Origin: Hericium rajendrae
Taxonomy: Eukaryota > Basidiomycota > Agaricomycetes > Russulales > Hericiaceae
Reading direction: 5' to 3'
Assembly (NCBI GenBank): GCA_033439255.1
Contig: CM065889.1
Span: 1,426,001 to 1,490,000 of the forward strand
Length of the DNA: 64,000 nt
Below are positions 24,501 through 35,160 of the stretch, one piece after another. The translations under genes were made by a program, and so were the position numbers. The notes under the pieces are model-generated. The model was not told the DNA's origin. It saw only the letters and a list, made by a program, of their open reading frames with translations, and made no database searches. The first letter of the stretch is position 1. Each line of letters starts with the position of its first letter.

Positions 24501-26228
24501 GTATATATATATTTGCACTGAGATTCTGATACATATCATTTAATAGGATGACTTTCAGATCAAGTTAGGCAACAAGTTAAAAACAGCTCTTGAATCTAGC
24601 TTGCAGCCTAATGGAAAGCCACGCATGTGTCAAGAATCTGCCAAGCAACATGAACATTCTGACAGAAATACTGGTTCTGCAGTCTATGTCACGTCCTGTG
24701 ATAGTTTTGCAGAGCTAGACACCTCTATCATTCAAGATATCTTCTCTTACAGGCATATCTTGGTACATGGTCAGCCTAGTTCTAGAAGATGGGGTTGGAA
24801 TGAGGAATCTATGGAAAGATTGGGTGATCTGGATCAGATCATTGAGATTCAGGGTAAGATCATACTTATATCATAGGACAGGTACTAACAAATGCTTATA
24901 TGACAGACATGGCTCATAGATCTGGACAAAAAGCACAAGCACAGCTGAGGAAAGGCACACGTCGTGATATTCTTCAAGCAGGCATGGATCCAGAACTGCT
25001 TGCAGAAGATTTGCATGTCCAGTATGATGGCAAGGTCTTAAATGGATTGGATAATCCTTGTCCAGAACCTTTGGCAGAAATGCCCAACTTCAGGTATGAT
25101 TATAAATTTATGTGTGCTTATTTATCATATTGACTTGGAGATATCAAGTGCTTTAGCTACTCATGAACTTGTGCTGCGACACTTTGAAGCTATCCTCCGA
25201 CCTAAGAATCATAATAGGCCAACAACAGATCTATCCTGGGCCACTGCAGCAACCAAGGGATCCATATCAGATTTTCATGAAGACACAGATGGCTTAGCTA
25301 CAGCTTCAAAGCCACTAGTTGGCACCAAGCTCTGGATTTTGCTAACACCCAAAGATTCAAGCAAAGACAATATTGGCAACTTGAACACCTATCTGGACAT
25401 TGAGAACTTTTCTGATCTTGATCTGGATAAGTATTATGTGGAGGGTATTCTTCTTCAGCCAGGTCAAACTTTGTAAGTAAAAATAATTTGCTTTGTGACT
25501 TTCAATTCTCACTTCTGACATTATTATAGATATCAGCGTGCTTGTACTCCCCACTGGGTGTATGGAGTTGAGGCAACCCTTGTCTATGGGCGTCACTTCT
25601 ATGCCCAGTCATGCTTGGATCGTAGCTTCTTAGGACAAATTCATTCTCAAATGGTGGGAACAATTCACAACAACACCTCTCATCCATCTGTTCGTCCTAT
25701 ACTAGCTGACTTCATGGCTTGGTGGGCTCATCTGTTGGACCATCCCTCTCCTTGTGGTGAGTTCTATCTTACAATTTGATTTGTATTATCCTCTCTAAGT
25801 ATATTGTAGCTGAGTATCCCAATATCAAAACTGTTCAAGGGATGCACATCTTTTTAGCAGCTGCACATGCTGTCATCTTTGCTTCAAGCTTATCAGTTGT
25901 CAAGAACAATATACCTCGACCTGATGCTACAATTCAAGCCCACAGATCTATCAATGGACTTGCTCTTACAAAGATGATCATGCATTATCTCAGTGAAGGC
26001 TGTCATGAGAATTCACCCAATCCCTTGGCATTCTTTACTGAAAGCAGCAAAAAGGTGGCTCAGGCTTGGATCTATTATAGGGAGCAGATTGAAAAGAGGT
26101 CAGATCTCCTAGAGGCTGTTGATCTCAAGATGTCCTCTTCTTCATTATTTTCCTCTCTCTGCTCTGACTTGGAGACCTTCTGGACCAAGAAACTGAGGAT
26201 GCAAGACCAAATGAACAGATGGTGGCTT

Positions 26229-26651
26229 TGTCACGGATCGCTCCATTTCTCTCCGCCTTCTTCTCTGCCATCAAGGCATCACGTCGGTCATGTGCTCCAG
26301 CAGCCCCATCACATGTTCACTTCCTCACATGACCTGGGGCTATCCTTCACCCATGCCCTTGTTCCCCTTTGGGACATCCTATTGTTCTCCCTCCCATTGT
26401 TCTCCTTTTGGCCACCATTGTTCTCACTCTATTGTTCGACCCGTTATGGTGTCCATTGTTCTTTTCCCATTGTCGTCCCAGTACTTATAGGCTCCCTGTC
26501 GCTCGCCTATTTCCCTAGATTGTCCATTTCGTCTGTACCGTACTGTACCTCCAATACAGGTCACTGCGCTGCTAGTCGCTCTCTGCTCTCTCGCTCCCAT
26601 CATCGCTGGTGACTTGGGTGGTTCTCTGCTGTCTACGACCGAGTCTTGACA
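26229..26651 (+). repeat. 5' LTR of the Gypsy element
   Basis: 423 bp, TG...CA ends, matching 32902-33324 base for base as far as I can read. CTTATAGGCTCCC near 26485 may hold the promoter. Confidence 0.95.
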
Positions 26652-27888
26652 CCTGGACAATCTCTCATACACCCGCCTCACCTCCCTACTATCGCCCATC
26701 ATACCTTTCTTCTTTGAACCCTTCACCGCCGACATCTTCACCGAATCCCGACATCCATTCCATCAACCTCATCTCCCCTTTCCCATCGCCAACACCATCG
26801 AGGGTAGTGCACTCATCCCCTCCTCCGCTATTGTGCTGTGAAGCGTTGGGAAGCCGAAGGAGTTTGGTTTCGATTGAGGTCGTGGAAACCACGTGCAGGT
26901 GCTATCTCCATTGCCTTATACGTTCGAATTCGAGTTTCCTTTGACGTCGACTTGCAAGAATTCACGTTCGGTGCCTCGGATATCGCTTACCACTGTCGCC
27001 AACCCAACCGAGGATCCCCTGCAAGTATCCTACCATCGACCTCGTTCCCCTTTTGCACACTAGGTCTCTTCACCCCCGAACCCTCACCTGAGCCTGTGTG
27101 GGCCAGAGAACGCCTCGGCCACCGATTCCTCAGAAACCCGTACTCGGACCCCCTGTACCCTCGTGCTCTTGGTCGTCGCCCAGTTGCGGCTGACTTCTTC
27201 TAGACCTCACCATTGATCCCACCGACCCCCGTTTCCAGACCACAGAACCATACCCACTCGGCGTCTTCGCCTCGCTCGACGAATACTTCATCTACACCCT
27301 TTCTGGCATCGTTCGAATAGACTTCGTCACTCCGGACGAGGACGACGACGGTCCCGCACAGTGGTACTTCGCCGATCGTGACGACCAGGCAGACCTCGAG
27401 CTTAACGACTTCGACGTCGCAGCTACAGAACACCGTCGCCAACACCCCGCTACCCCGCCGCTTCCCACCGTTGCCCTTCCTAGTGCAGATTCTCCCCTGC
27501 TCGCACCACCCCACTTGTTGTTCCTCCAGGTATTACCTTCAACCCGGTAACCAACAACTACTACGCATACCGCTCCGACACCAATCGGCTTGTAGTCAGT
27601 TGGAGACCCAGCCTCGTAGAAGAAAGTGACCTGTGGTTTTGGCAGGCCAGTACCCTCTTCTTAACCACTGCAGAACTCGCACTCTCTCAAGCAGTTATAG
27701 AGAATCTCACTCAGCAACAAGCTACCTGCCTCGATACCCTTCGGGCCCCACCACCACCACCTGTTTCGACGCCTACCCCAGTACCAGTCCCCTCACCTGC
27801 TCCACCCGTTGCCGCTGTTGCATCGACATCCACCGTCAACGTCAAACCAACCATTGCCACAGCCCCCCCTGTTCAGCCATCCATCGAC
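26652..27888 (+). other. Gypsy leader and likely 5' part of gag in broken frames
   Basis: Segments in different frames look coding: LDLTIDPTDPRFQTTEPYPL with SLDEYFIYTLSGIVRIDFVT (27200-27540), then ITFNPVTNNYYAYRSDTNRL (27530-27700), a proline-rich run, and in-frame entry into the gag ORF at 27889. Gag may therefore start well upstream, with indels between segments. No clear primer-binding site could be assigned after the LTR. Confidence 0.5.
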
Positions 27889-28878
27889 ATGTCCAACCCT
27901 GAGATCGGCGTCAAACCTGCTCCCTTTGAGGGAGATCGTTCCAAGTCCAAGGAATTCCAGCTGCGTATTCGCTTATTCCTTCGCGCCAACTCCACCCGGT
28001 ATAAAGATGATACCGCCCAGATCTCCCTCTTCCTCGACCTCTGCCAGGGCCCTATCGCCGGCCAGTGGGCCACCCAGCGCGTCGAGGAGATCCTTGAGGA
28101 TGACGATCTCGTGGCTGCAAAAACATCTCCAGCTCATGTTCCCCGCTACGCCAACCTCACCGCCCTTCGAACTCGCTTCAACTTGGACTTCTCTCCCCTT
28201 GACGACTCCAAGGATGCCTCCCATGCTATCCAGACCCTCCAGATGGGTACGCGCCCGGTAGTCGACTACATCACCGAGTTTGAGTCCTTCGCCCCTCGCA
28301 CCGGCTACAATGACGTGGCCCTGATCGACTGGTTCCTGCATGGCCTCAACAGCGCCCTGCGCGATGATTGCCAGCGCAGCTACCCCACGCCCACCACCCT
28401 GGCTGAGTGGAAGGCGAGGGCCCGTGACAGGAATGCTGCCTACCTCATGCGCACCCGGTTCCAGAGTCCCCGCCCTACAACTGGGCGCACCCCGGTGAGC
28501 ACTCGCTCCCCTCAGTCCACATCTACTGGCCGATCCCGCACAGTCGCTGCTACAGGTGCCCCACTGTCCAAACTCTCGGAGCCTGACCGTGAGCGCCTCA
28601 GGCGTGAGGGCGGTTGCTTCCGCTGCCGCCAGAAGGGCCATGGCTTCCGCGACTGCCCCCTCAATGCCGACTCCAACCCCCGTGCCCCAACCCCTCGTGT
28701 CCGAGCGCTAGAAACCGGCTCTGCCCCGGGAGTAGCTCCAGAAGATGCAGCCGCCGCCCTTGCTGTCCCCGCCATCAACAGGTCCATCGCCGACTTATCG
28801 TCGCAGTTGAAGGACTTGAGCGAGGAAGAGAGGGAAGAGGCAAAGGCTGCATTAAAGGATATGGTTGAGGGTTTTTAA
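27889..28878 (+). CDS. Gag polyprotein (capsid and zinc knuckle)
   Basis: The 329-residue ORF begins MSNPEIGVKPAPFEGDRSK. It has a capsid-like domain, FEGDRSKSKEFQLRIRLFLR through WFLHGLNSALRDDCQ (about residues 10-180). A CX2CX4HX4C knuckle (CFRCRQKGHGFRDC) lies near residue 245 and would bind RNA. It stops at TAA 28876-28878 just before the pol frame. It probably extends upstream in the same frame through a proline/valine-rich stretch. Confidence 0.9.
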   Translation: MSNPEIGVKPAPFEGDRSKSKEFQLRIRLFLRANSTRYKDDTAQISLFLDLCQGPIAGQWATQRVEEILEDDDLVAAKTSPAHVPRYANLTALRTRFNLDFSPLDDSKDASHAIQTLQMGTRPVVDYITEFESFAPRTGYNDVALIDWFLHGLNSALRDDCQRSYPTPTTLAEWKARARDRNAAYLMRTRFQSPRPTTGRTPVSTRSPQSTSTGRSRTVAATGAPLSKLSEPDRERLRREGGCFRCRQKGHGFRDCPLNADSNPRAPTPRVRALETGSAPGVAPEDAAAALAVPAINRSIADLSSQLKDLSEEEREEAKAALKDMVEGF

Positions 28879-28901
28879 AGCGCCCCCCGGTCACGTCGTC
28901 C

Positions 28902-29972
28902 GTGGGTGGCAAGAAACATTTCTTTGATCCGTCGAATCGCTTCTCTGTACTATCCGACCCCTGTGAGCAATCGTATCCATCGTCTTTGCGCATGTCCGCT
29001 ATCACACCCAACCGTCAGACACCGTCCATTACGCTCCAGGCCAAGATTATCACTGCCCCGATCAAGAAACAAATCGACGCTGAGGCACTTCTCGATAGTG
29101 GTGCAGAAGGCATTATTATGCACCCCGAGTTTGCCAAGAAACACCAGTTCCCCCTCAAGAAACTCCCTAAACCCTTTCCCGTTCGCAACGTGGACAACTC
29201 CGAAAACATCATGGGCTGGGTCCGCTATTCCGTCAACCAGAACATCCGCATTTACGCCAAGGACTCGACGTCCTTCCATGAGGAGACAGCTGAGTTCTAT
29301 CTCGTTGATATTGGCGACTATGACATTATCCTTGGGACCGATTGGTTACAGGAACACAACCCTGAAATTGATTGGGTCTCTCGTCGTGTTGACATGACTC
29401 GCTGCCCTCCCTCTTGCACCCTGAATAAGCCCCCGGTCAAAAACCTGTCCACTCGCTCAGAACGCCGCCAATCAGCCCCTCGTCCACCAGTCCTCAGTAC
29501 CGCTGCTGTACTGCTCCCCCCACCTTGCCCCCCTCCATTGCTCCCACTGCCCCCGCCATTTGTTCCTGCCCCACTTCCCAAATACGTGATCCCTGCTCGC
29601 CGAGTCCAAGGTGTCCGTCTTCGCCGCATCCACCTGTCCAAAGTTCCTGCACGTCTGTTCACCGAGGATGATGACCCGCGACCTAACGTCGATGATGACT
29701 GGGTTGAAGAGGGTCTTCGCCTAGCTGGTGTTCTCCCTGACTGGGACACACCACCCCCTCCAGATGACGACCCAGACTACCAACACACCATCCGTATCCG
29801 TCGCTCTTTCACCAATGCTCAGAAACTGGCTGAGCATGTGGCCGCCCATGTTGCGGAGAAGTCCTTTGCTGAGATGGTTCCCCTCAGTACCAGGATTTCC
29901 AACCCGTCTTTGATGAGGAATCCTCCCATTGCCTTCCCGAACGTCGCCCTTGGGATCATGCCATCGACCTGA
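28902..29972 (+). CDS. Pol: aspartic protease region
   Basis: The ORF begins MGGKKHFFDPSNRFSVLSDP. The protease active site ALLDSGAEGIIMHPEFAKK lies near residue 63, and a downstream DYDIILGTDWLQEHNPEIDW fits the retropepsin C-terminal part. A proline-rich linker follows. A frame break near 29880 separates it from the RT region, whose sequence continues in another frame (FDEESSHCLPERRPWDHAID). Confidence 0.88.
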   Translation: MGGKKHFFDPSNRFSVLSDPCEQSYPSSLRMSAITPNRQTPSITLQAKIITAPIKKQIDAEALLDSGAEGIIMHPEFAKKHQFPLKKLPKPFPVRNVDNSENIMGWVRYSVNQNIRIYAKDSTSFHEETAEFYLVDIGDYDIILGTDWLQEHNPEIDWVSRRVDMTRCPPSCTLNKPPVKNLSTRSERRQSAPRPPVLSTAAVLLPPPCPPPLLPLPPPFVPAPLPKYVIPARRVQGVRLRRIHLSKVPARLFTEDDDPRPNVDDDWVEEGLRLAGVLPDWDTPPPPDDDPDYQHTIRIRRSFTNAQKLAEHVAAHVAEKSFAEMVPLSTRISNPSLMRNPPIAFPNVALGIMPST

Positions 29973-30093
29973 AAGATGGTTTTGAACCCCGTTCATGCAA
30001 GGTCTATCCCATGGCTCCCACTGAGCAGGAGGACCTCGATTCGTTCTTGATGACCAGGTCAAAAAAGGCTACATCCGTCCTTCCAAATCCCCT

Positions 30094-33005
30094 ATGGCGA
30101 GTCCCTTCTTCTTTATCAAGAAAAAAGATGGAAAACTACGCCCTGTCCAGGACTATCGCACCCTCAACAAGGGCACCATCAAGAATGAATATCCCCTGCC
30201 CCTCATCTCTGAACTCGTTGACAAGCTCAAGGGTGCCAAAGTCTTCTCCAAGATGGATGTTCGTTGGGGTTACAACAACGTTCGCATCAAGGAGGGCGAC
30301 GAATGGAAAGCCGCCTTCAAAACCAACCGCGGTCTCTTTGAACCCCTGGTGATGTTTTTGGTCTTACAAACTCCCCTGCCACGTTCCAAGGAATGATGAA
30401 TGAACTTTTCAAGGATCTCATCGACACGGGCAAAGTCGTCATCTACATGGACGATATCCTCATTTTCACCGAAACCCTCGAAGAACATCGCGACCTCGTG
30501 CGCAAGGTCCTCCAACGCCTCCAGGACAATGACCTCTTCCTCAAACCAGAGAAGTGCTCTTTCGAGCAGCCCTCCGTTGAGTTCCTCGGTCTCATCGTCT
30601 CCCATAACACGCTTGCCATGGACCCCGTCAAGGTTGCAGGCATCGCTGAATGGCCTGCCCCCCGTAACGTCAAGGATGTCCAGTCCTTTGTTGGCTTTGG
30701 CAACTTCTATCGACGCTTCATCCAGGACTTCTCCAAAGTCGCCCGTCCCATGTTTGACCTTACCAAGAAAGACCATCCTTGGGCCTGGTCTGCTGAATGT
30801 CAACATGCCTTTGAGGCTCTTAAAGCTGCGTTCACCTCGTCCCCAGTCCTTATCATGCCTGACCCGTCCAAACCCTACTTGGTTGAGGTCGATGCCTCAG
30901 ACTATGCCACAGGAGGTATCCTATCCCAGCGTGGGGAGGACGAGCAATGGCACCCTGTTGCTTACATCTCCAAGGCCTTCACTGCCCCTGAACGCAACTA
31001 CGACATTTATGACAAGGAACTCCTGGCCATCATCCGTGCCCTCGAAGCCTGGCGGCACTACCTGGAAGGCTCTCCCCATACTGTGGAGATCTGGACTGAC
31101 CATAAGAACCTGGAATACTTCAAGTCTGCCCAAAAGCTGAGTCGTCGTCAGGCTCGCTGGGCTCTCTTCCTCACTCGTTTCGACTTCACCTTGATCCACA
31201 AACCCGGTATTCATCACCGGCCAGATGCCATGTCGAGACGACCTGACCATAGAGAGGGGGTGGACGACGACAACTCAGATCGTGTCCTCCTCGACCCCAA
31301 GTACTTCCAGATTCGTGCTACACGTCCAGCCGCTGTCAAGTCCATTGGCAATGCTGATCTTCGCCAACGCATTCACAATGCCAAGACCAAGGATATTGAG
31401 GTCGTTCAAGCCCTTGACGTGATCCTGAACAACGGTCCTCGCTCCCTCGTCAAGAACCTCCAAGAATGGAACTACGAGGATGGCCTCATCCTCTTTCGTG
31501 GCAAAGTCTACATCCCTGCTGACAAGGACCTTCGGCGAGATATCGTCAAGCTGCATCACGACACTCCCATGGCTGGTCACCCCGGACGCTACAAGACCTA
31601 TGAGCTCCTCAGTCGCAACTACTGGTGGCCCGGTATGTCTGTCTTCGTTCGTGATTATGTTGATGGCTGTGCTACCTGCCAGGCCACCAAGGTTCAAAAT
31701 CACCGCCCCCATGTTGAAACAATCCCCAATGCCATCCCTACCCGTCCCTTCCAAGACATTACCTCGGACTTCATCGTCAAACTCCCAGAATGCCAAGGCT
31801 ATGACTCCATCAATGTGGTCGTCGACCGTTTTACAAAGCACGTCTCCTTCACTCCTTGTAACGAGACCATTACCAGTGATGGCACAGTCGACATCCTTTT
31901 TGACAGGATTTATTGGAACTACGGCCTCTGGGAACGCCTCATCTCTGATCGTGGCCCACAGTACGCAGGCAAAGTCATGCGTGGCGTCTTTGACAAACTT
32001 GGTATCAAGTCCTCCCTCAGCACCGCCTATCATCCACAGACCGATGGCGAGTCAGAACGCGTCAATCAAGAACTCGAGCAATTCCTTCGTACCTTCTGCA
32101 ACTACCGTCAGGACGATTGGGTCCAATGGCTCCCTTACGCTGAGTTCTCGCACAACCACCGTATCCACAGCGCCACTAACCGAGCTCCATTTGAAATGCT
32201 CCTCGGCTATATTCCCACTGCCATCCCCACTGTCAACCCCACATCGTCTACACCCGCCGTCGAGGATCGTTTCCGTCACCTCGAACAACTTCGCACTGAG
32301 GTCCAGGCCAGCCTTCAAACAGCTGCTGATCTCATGAAGCGCAACAACCAGGACCATATGCATGACACCATCCACTTCCAGGTTGGCGACAAGGTCTGGC
32401 TCGATGGCAAGAACATCAAAACCACACGACCCAAAGCTAAGCTTGCTGATCGACGCCTGGGACCTTTCGAAATCACTGATGTCCTGGGCCCAGTCTCTTA
32501 TCGACTGAAGCTACCACCCACCTGGCGTATCCACCCGGTGTTCCACACGTCCCTGTTGTCCCCTTACAAGGAAACCGATGCTCATGGTCCCAACTTCCCT
32601 GCACCACCACCTGACCTTGTGGAGGGCGAGGAAGAGTACGAAGTTGAGTCTGTCCTCGATGCTTGTCTCACTCGGAACAAACGCGGCATTGAATATCTCG
32701 TCAAATGGGCAGGCTACCCTGATTCAGAAAATCAGTGGCTTTCACGTACCTCCCTTTCCAATGCCCATGGTGCAATCACCGACTTCTACACCCACCATCC
32801 GCATGCACTCAAGGCTCCCAATCTTCGTGGACTCATCTACCTCGATCCCGTCCATGCTCATCACGCACTCCAGGCGAAAGTGCGTCTTAGAGAGGGGGTG
32901 ATGTCACGGATCGCTCCATTTCTCTCCGCCTTCTTCTCTGCCATCAAGGCATCACGTCGGTCATGTGCTCCAGCAGCCCCATCACATGTTCACTTCCTCA
33001 CATGA
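30094..33005 (+). CDS. Pol: reverse transcriptase, RNase H, integrase and chromodomain
   Basis: RT begins near 30094 (MASPFFFIKKKDGKLRPVQD) and changes frame near 30356 within a T run. The catalytic YMDDILIF is at about 30443. RNase H follows with EVDASDYATGGILSQ and DHKNLEYF. Integrase has the HHCC zinc site (HHDTPMAGH, CATCQ), DRFTKHVSF, SDRGPQYAG and HPQTDGESERVNQ, with the catalytic D, D and E placed as in the DDE family. The C-terminus is a chromodomain (EYEVESVLDACLTRNKRGIE, YLVKWAGYPDSENQWL), which in this clade can direct insertion to marked chromatin. The frame runs about 100 bp into the 3' LTR before a stop. An earlier break lies near 30050. Confidence 0.92.
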
Positions 33006-33324
33006 CCTGGGGCTATCCTTCACCCATGCCCTTGTTCCCCTTTGGGACATCCTATTGTTCTCCCTCCCATTGTTCTCCTTTTGGCCACCATTGTTCTCAC
33101 TCTATTGTTCGACCCGTTATGGTGTCCATTGTTCTTTTCCCATTGTCGTCCCAGTACTTATAGGCTCCCTGTCGCTCGCCTATTTCCCTAGATTGTCCAT
33201 TTCGTCTGTACCGTACTGTACCTCCAATACAGGTCACTGCGCTGCTAGTCGCTCTCTGCTCTCTCGCTCCCATCATCGCTGGTGACTTGGGTGGTTCTCT
33301 GCTGTCTACGACCGAGTCTTGACA
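32902..33324 (+). repeat. 3' LTR of the Gypsy element
   Basis: 423 bp, apparently identical to the 5' LTR, followed by the target duplication GGCTT and the resumed JmjC-like exon. Confidence 0.95.
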
Positions 33325-33575
33325 GGCTTGATGCCAATGCGGACCTTCCTGAAAGCCTGCAGCCCTATGTTGGAGATGGATCACAATCGGTGTGGAAGAA
33401 GCCTGATGGCTATCAGAGTCCTCCCTGGATAGAGACTCACTTTGCAGAAAATATAAAGGTGTGGAAGACTATTGGTGCTGATAAGATAGTAGAGGAGGTG
33501 GAAAAGAGGAAGGGTATAGATGAGGAGGCAGATGAGAATTCAAGTCAGCCATCCAAGAAGACTCGTCACAAGTAG

Positions 33576-34167
33576 TGGCATTACTCTACAGTAGAAATGA
33601 TTGTATGGCACAATAGCAGAGTTTATTGACTTCTCTTTTATTTTTCACTAAGGCAAAGTACAAGAGGGCAGAGATCCACGATATAGTTAGTTCTCTAAAT
33701 TTATTGTAATATTCTCTATATCATTTTAATAGATGCTATCTAGAGTGCAAGAAGGCCATGGCATACAGATCATCATGCAAGAAAAACTTGAGACTGAGTG
33801 TAAATGTAAAAAGTCAGTTGACTAGTCATACGAGCTAAGCCCTAACTTGAAGGCCGAGGATATCTCATCCAATGTGCCTAAAAGCAAGAAGCATACAGAA
33901 AGAGTCGCTCATCATGAACTACCTATCAATAGTCTACAATCATGACTGATACAGATGCACACATCTCTCTACAAGCTTTGGTTATAAATAATCAAGCATG
34001 ACTGAAAGCTGTATCGTGCTCAGTAAGAAAAGCGAAAACAAATGACAGATGGTGGAATCGAACCTACAACCTTATCTTTATATTTTAGGTGTGAGAAATT
34101 ATTACCATAAAAGGCATTACATTGGCTGGGTGTCATCTTTTTTGAGTTGAAAAGCGGGTTAGAGTAA
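33576..34167. other. Helentron 5' subterminal region with a tRNA-like relic
   Basis: AT-rich with no gene. On the minus strand near 34075-34045, GGTTGTAGGTTCGATTCCACC looks like the T-arm and acceptor side of a tRNA. H1 and H2 carry a related tRNA-like block at the same distance from their 5' hairpin. The rest of a tRNA fold is not convincing here. Confidence 0.4.
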
Positions 34168-34185
34168 ACGATTCTAAGGAATCGT

Positions 34186-34494
34186 AACATCCTTGCCATC
34201 TCTGCTGCCTTTGCACTGTTTCCATCACCTTTACATCATCCTCATCGTCTTTCCAACTACACCGCCAATGCTGCATGCAATGTCAACACCCCATGTCTGA
34301 TGTGCAATGATACTGGCACCTCAGTCCCCAGCTTTGTGCACCCAGCCATAGACTACACCCATCCACTGCACTGCACCATCTGTATATTATCAACAACATG
34401 TGTGAGGACCTCATTACAGCCCATGCCCTTGATGTCCACGTGTACCTGCACTGTTGAGTCCCATTGCTATGGCAATGGGACTCGGACATCATTT
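34186..34494 (+). other. Continuation of the host hairpin module
   Basis: CT-rich, Cys-codon-rich sequence (NTPCLMCNDTGTSVPS, HCTICILSTTCVR in one frame) that would follow 1668 if the Helentron were removed. It ends in the hairpin at 34456. Coding status is unknown. Confidence 0.4.
34456..34483. repeat. Second-type hairpin (GAGTCCCATTG class)
   Basis: GAGTCCCATTGC/GCAATGGGACTC with a TATG loop. Relatives are at 44042-44067 and 50121-50148, each preceded or followed by GGACRTC and lying about 320-350 bp from the first hairpin of its module. Confidence 0.7.
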
Positions 34495-34534
34495 CATCAG
34501 TACTCTTACAAACTTTTTGCTGGAACTTATTCTG

Positions 34535-35160
34535 TCTGATCTTGTCTGATCACCTTATATACCTGACAGATTGTTCATTCCTGGCCACAAACAAAATCAA
34601 GCAAGTCAAGTAGAGTCAGATTTTATCAGATATGTATTTACACCCAGACCTAATCAGATTTGAAATATCTTCTGCTGCCAGACAGATCAGGCAGGGAGTA
34701 GTCTCTCAAACACAGTCAGATTTTGAATGTTGTTCAGATTTTGAATGTTCTCCAGATTTTGGATGTTAATCAGATTTTTTTTTCTTGTCAGGTCAGCCAG
34801 GCAGGGTGTAGTCTCTCAGACACAGTCAGATTTTGGATATCTTTCAGATTTTTTGCTGTCAGATAGATCAGGCAGGGTATAGTCTTCCAGACATAGTCAG
34901 ATTTTGAATATTCTTCAGATTCTGAATGTTGATCAGATTAATTTTTTTGTCAGTTTAGCCAGACAGGTGTAATCTCTCAGACATAGTCAGATATCAACTT
35001 ACATTTAAATTTTAGCTCAATATCAAATCAAGCAGAATAATCAAAAATTAACAAGTGTAGGTGCCAACTTGCAAGGCATGTTAGTATCTGATGCAACTGC
35101 TATAGGTCATGCAAATACAATTAGATACTGTCAGATGTCTTGCAGGTCAAATAAAAAGTT
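34535..35160. repeat. CAGAT-rich degenerate minisatellite
   Basis: Repeated blocks of about 100-125 bp with GATCAGGCAGGGTRTAGTCT, CAGACACAGTCAGATTTTG and TTTTTTGTCAG. It has no open frame. It resembles the subterminal repeats of M1 and the arrays at 53585-54400 and 60830-61193. Confidence 0.7.

Larger units (their letters stand above)
26229..33324 (+). mobile_element. Ty3/Gypsy LTR retrotransposon with chromodomain, young
   Basis: The LTRs are 26229-26651 and 32902-33324, both 423 bp, beginning TGTCACGG and ending CTTGACA; reading them side by side I see no difference. A 5-bp duplication GGCTT flanks the element (26224-26228 and 33325-33329). The order is gag, protease, RT, RNase H, integrase, chromodomain, which is Ty3/Gypsy order. 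A purine-rich tract AGAGAGGGGGTGA lies just before the 3' LTR. Several one-base frame breaks are present despite the apparent youth of the copy. Confidence 0.95.
21687..33575 (+). pseudogene. JmjC-like 2OG-Fe(II) dioxygenase gene, interrupted by a Gypsy element
   Basis: JmjC enzymes oxidise methylated lysines on histones and other proteins. The start at 21687 (MASKSAQSDFR) follows a CT-rich leader with its own intron. Early exons are 21687-21718, 21776-22040, 22095-22418 and 22468 onward. The middle carries acidic runs (DEEDEDEDEDDE) and a long K/E-rich charged helix (about 23870-24115). The catalytic-looking core is at 25200-25660: SISDFHEDTDGLATASKPLV (H-x-D), GTKLWILL (a Lys as in cofactor-binding JmjC), then TPHWVYGVEATLVYGRHFYA with the distal His. 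The Gypsy element sits at 26229-33324 inside RWW|LDANADLPESLQPYVG; one GGCTT copy restores the frame, and the gene ends KKTRHK at 33575. JmjC is inferred from motifs. Confidence 0.7.
1669..34185 (-). mobile_element. Giant Helentron-type (Helitron2) rolling-circle transposon with cargo genes
   Basis: On the minus strand the element begins with the hairpin ACGATTC CTTA GAATCGT (34185-34168) and GTTTACTC. It ends with GGAATCGTC, a GCCGTGCGAAGCATCGGC hairpin and a C-rich tail finishing in CCAAG (1669). The 5' ACGATTCC and the internal 3' GGAATCGT form the asymmetric terminal inverted repeats that define Helentrons. H1 and H2 in this window share both ends. Flanking bases on the minus strand are T and T, the known Helentron target. 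It encodes a Rep-helicase and five cargo genes, and contains a 392-bp TIR element and a 7.1-kb Gypsy element. The flanks also support the limits: joined, they place the host hairpins 1561 and 34456 about 350 bp apart, as in E1 and E2. That all cargo moved as one unit is inference. Confidence 0.7.

Noticed and set aside
27873-32375. Long antisense frames across the Gypsy element
   Set aside because: Shadows of gag and pol caused by GC-rich third positions.
34040-34090. A functional tRNA gene
   Set aside because: Only the T-arm side looks convincing; D arm and acceptor pairing fail.
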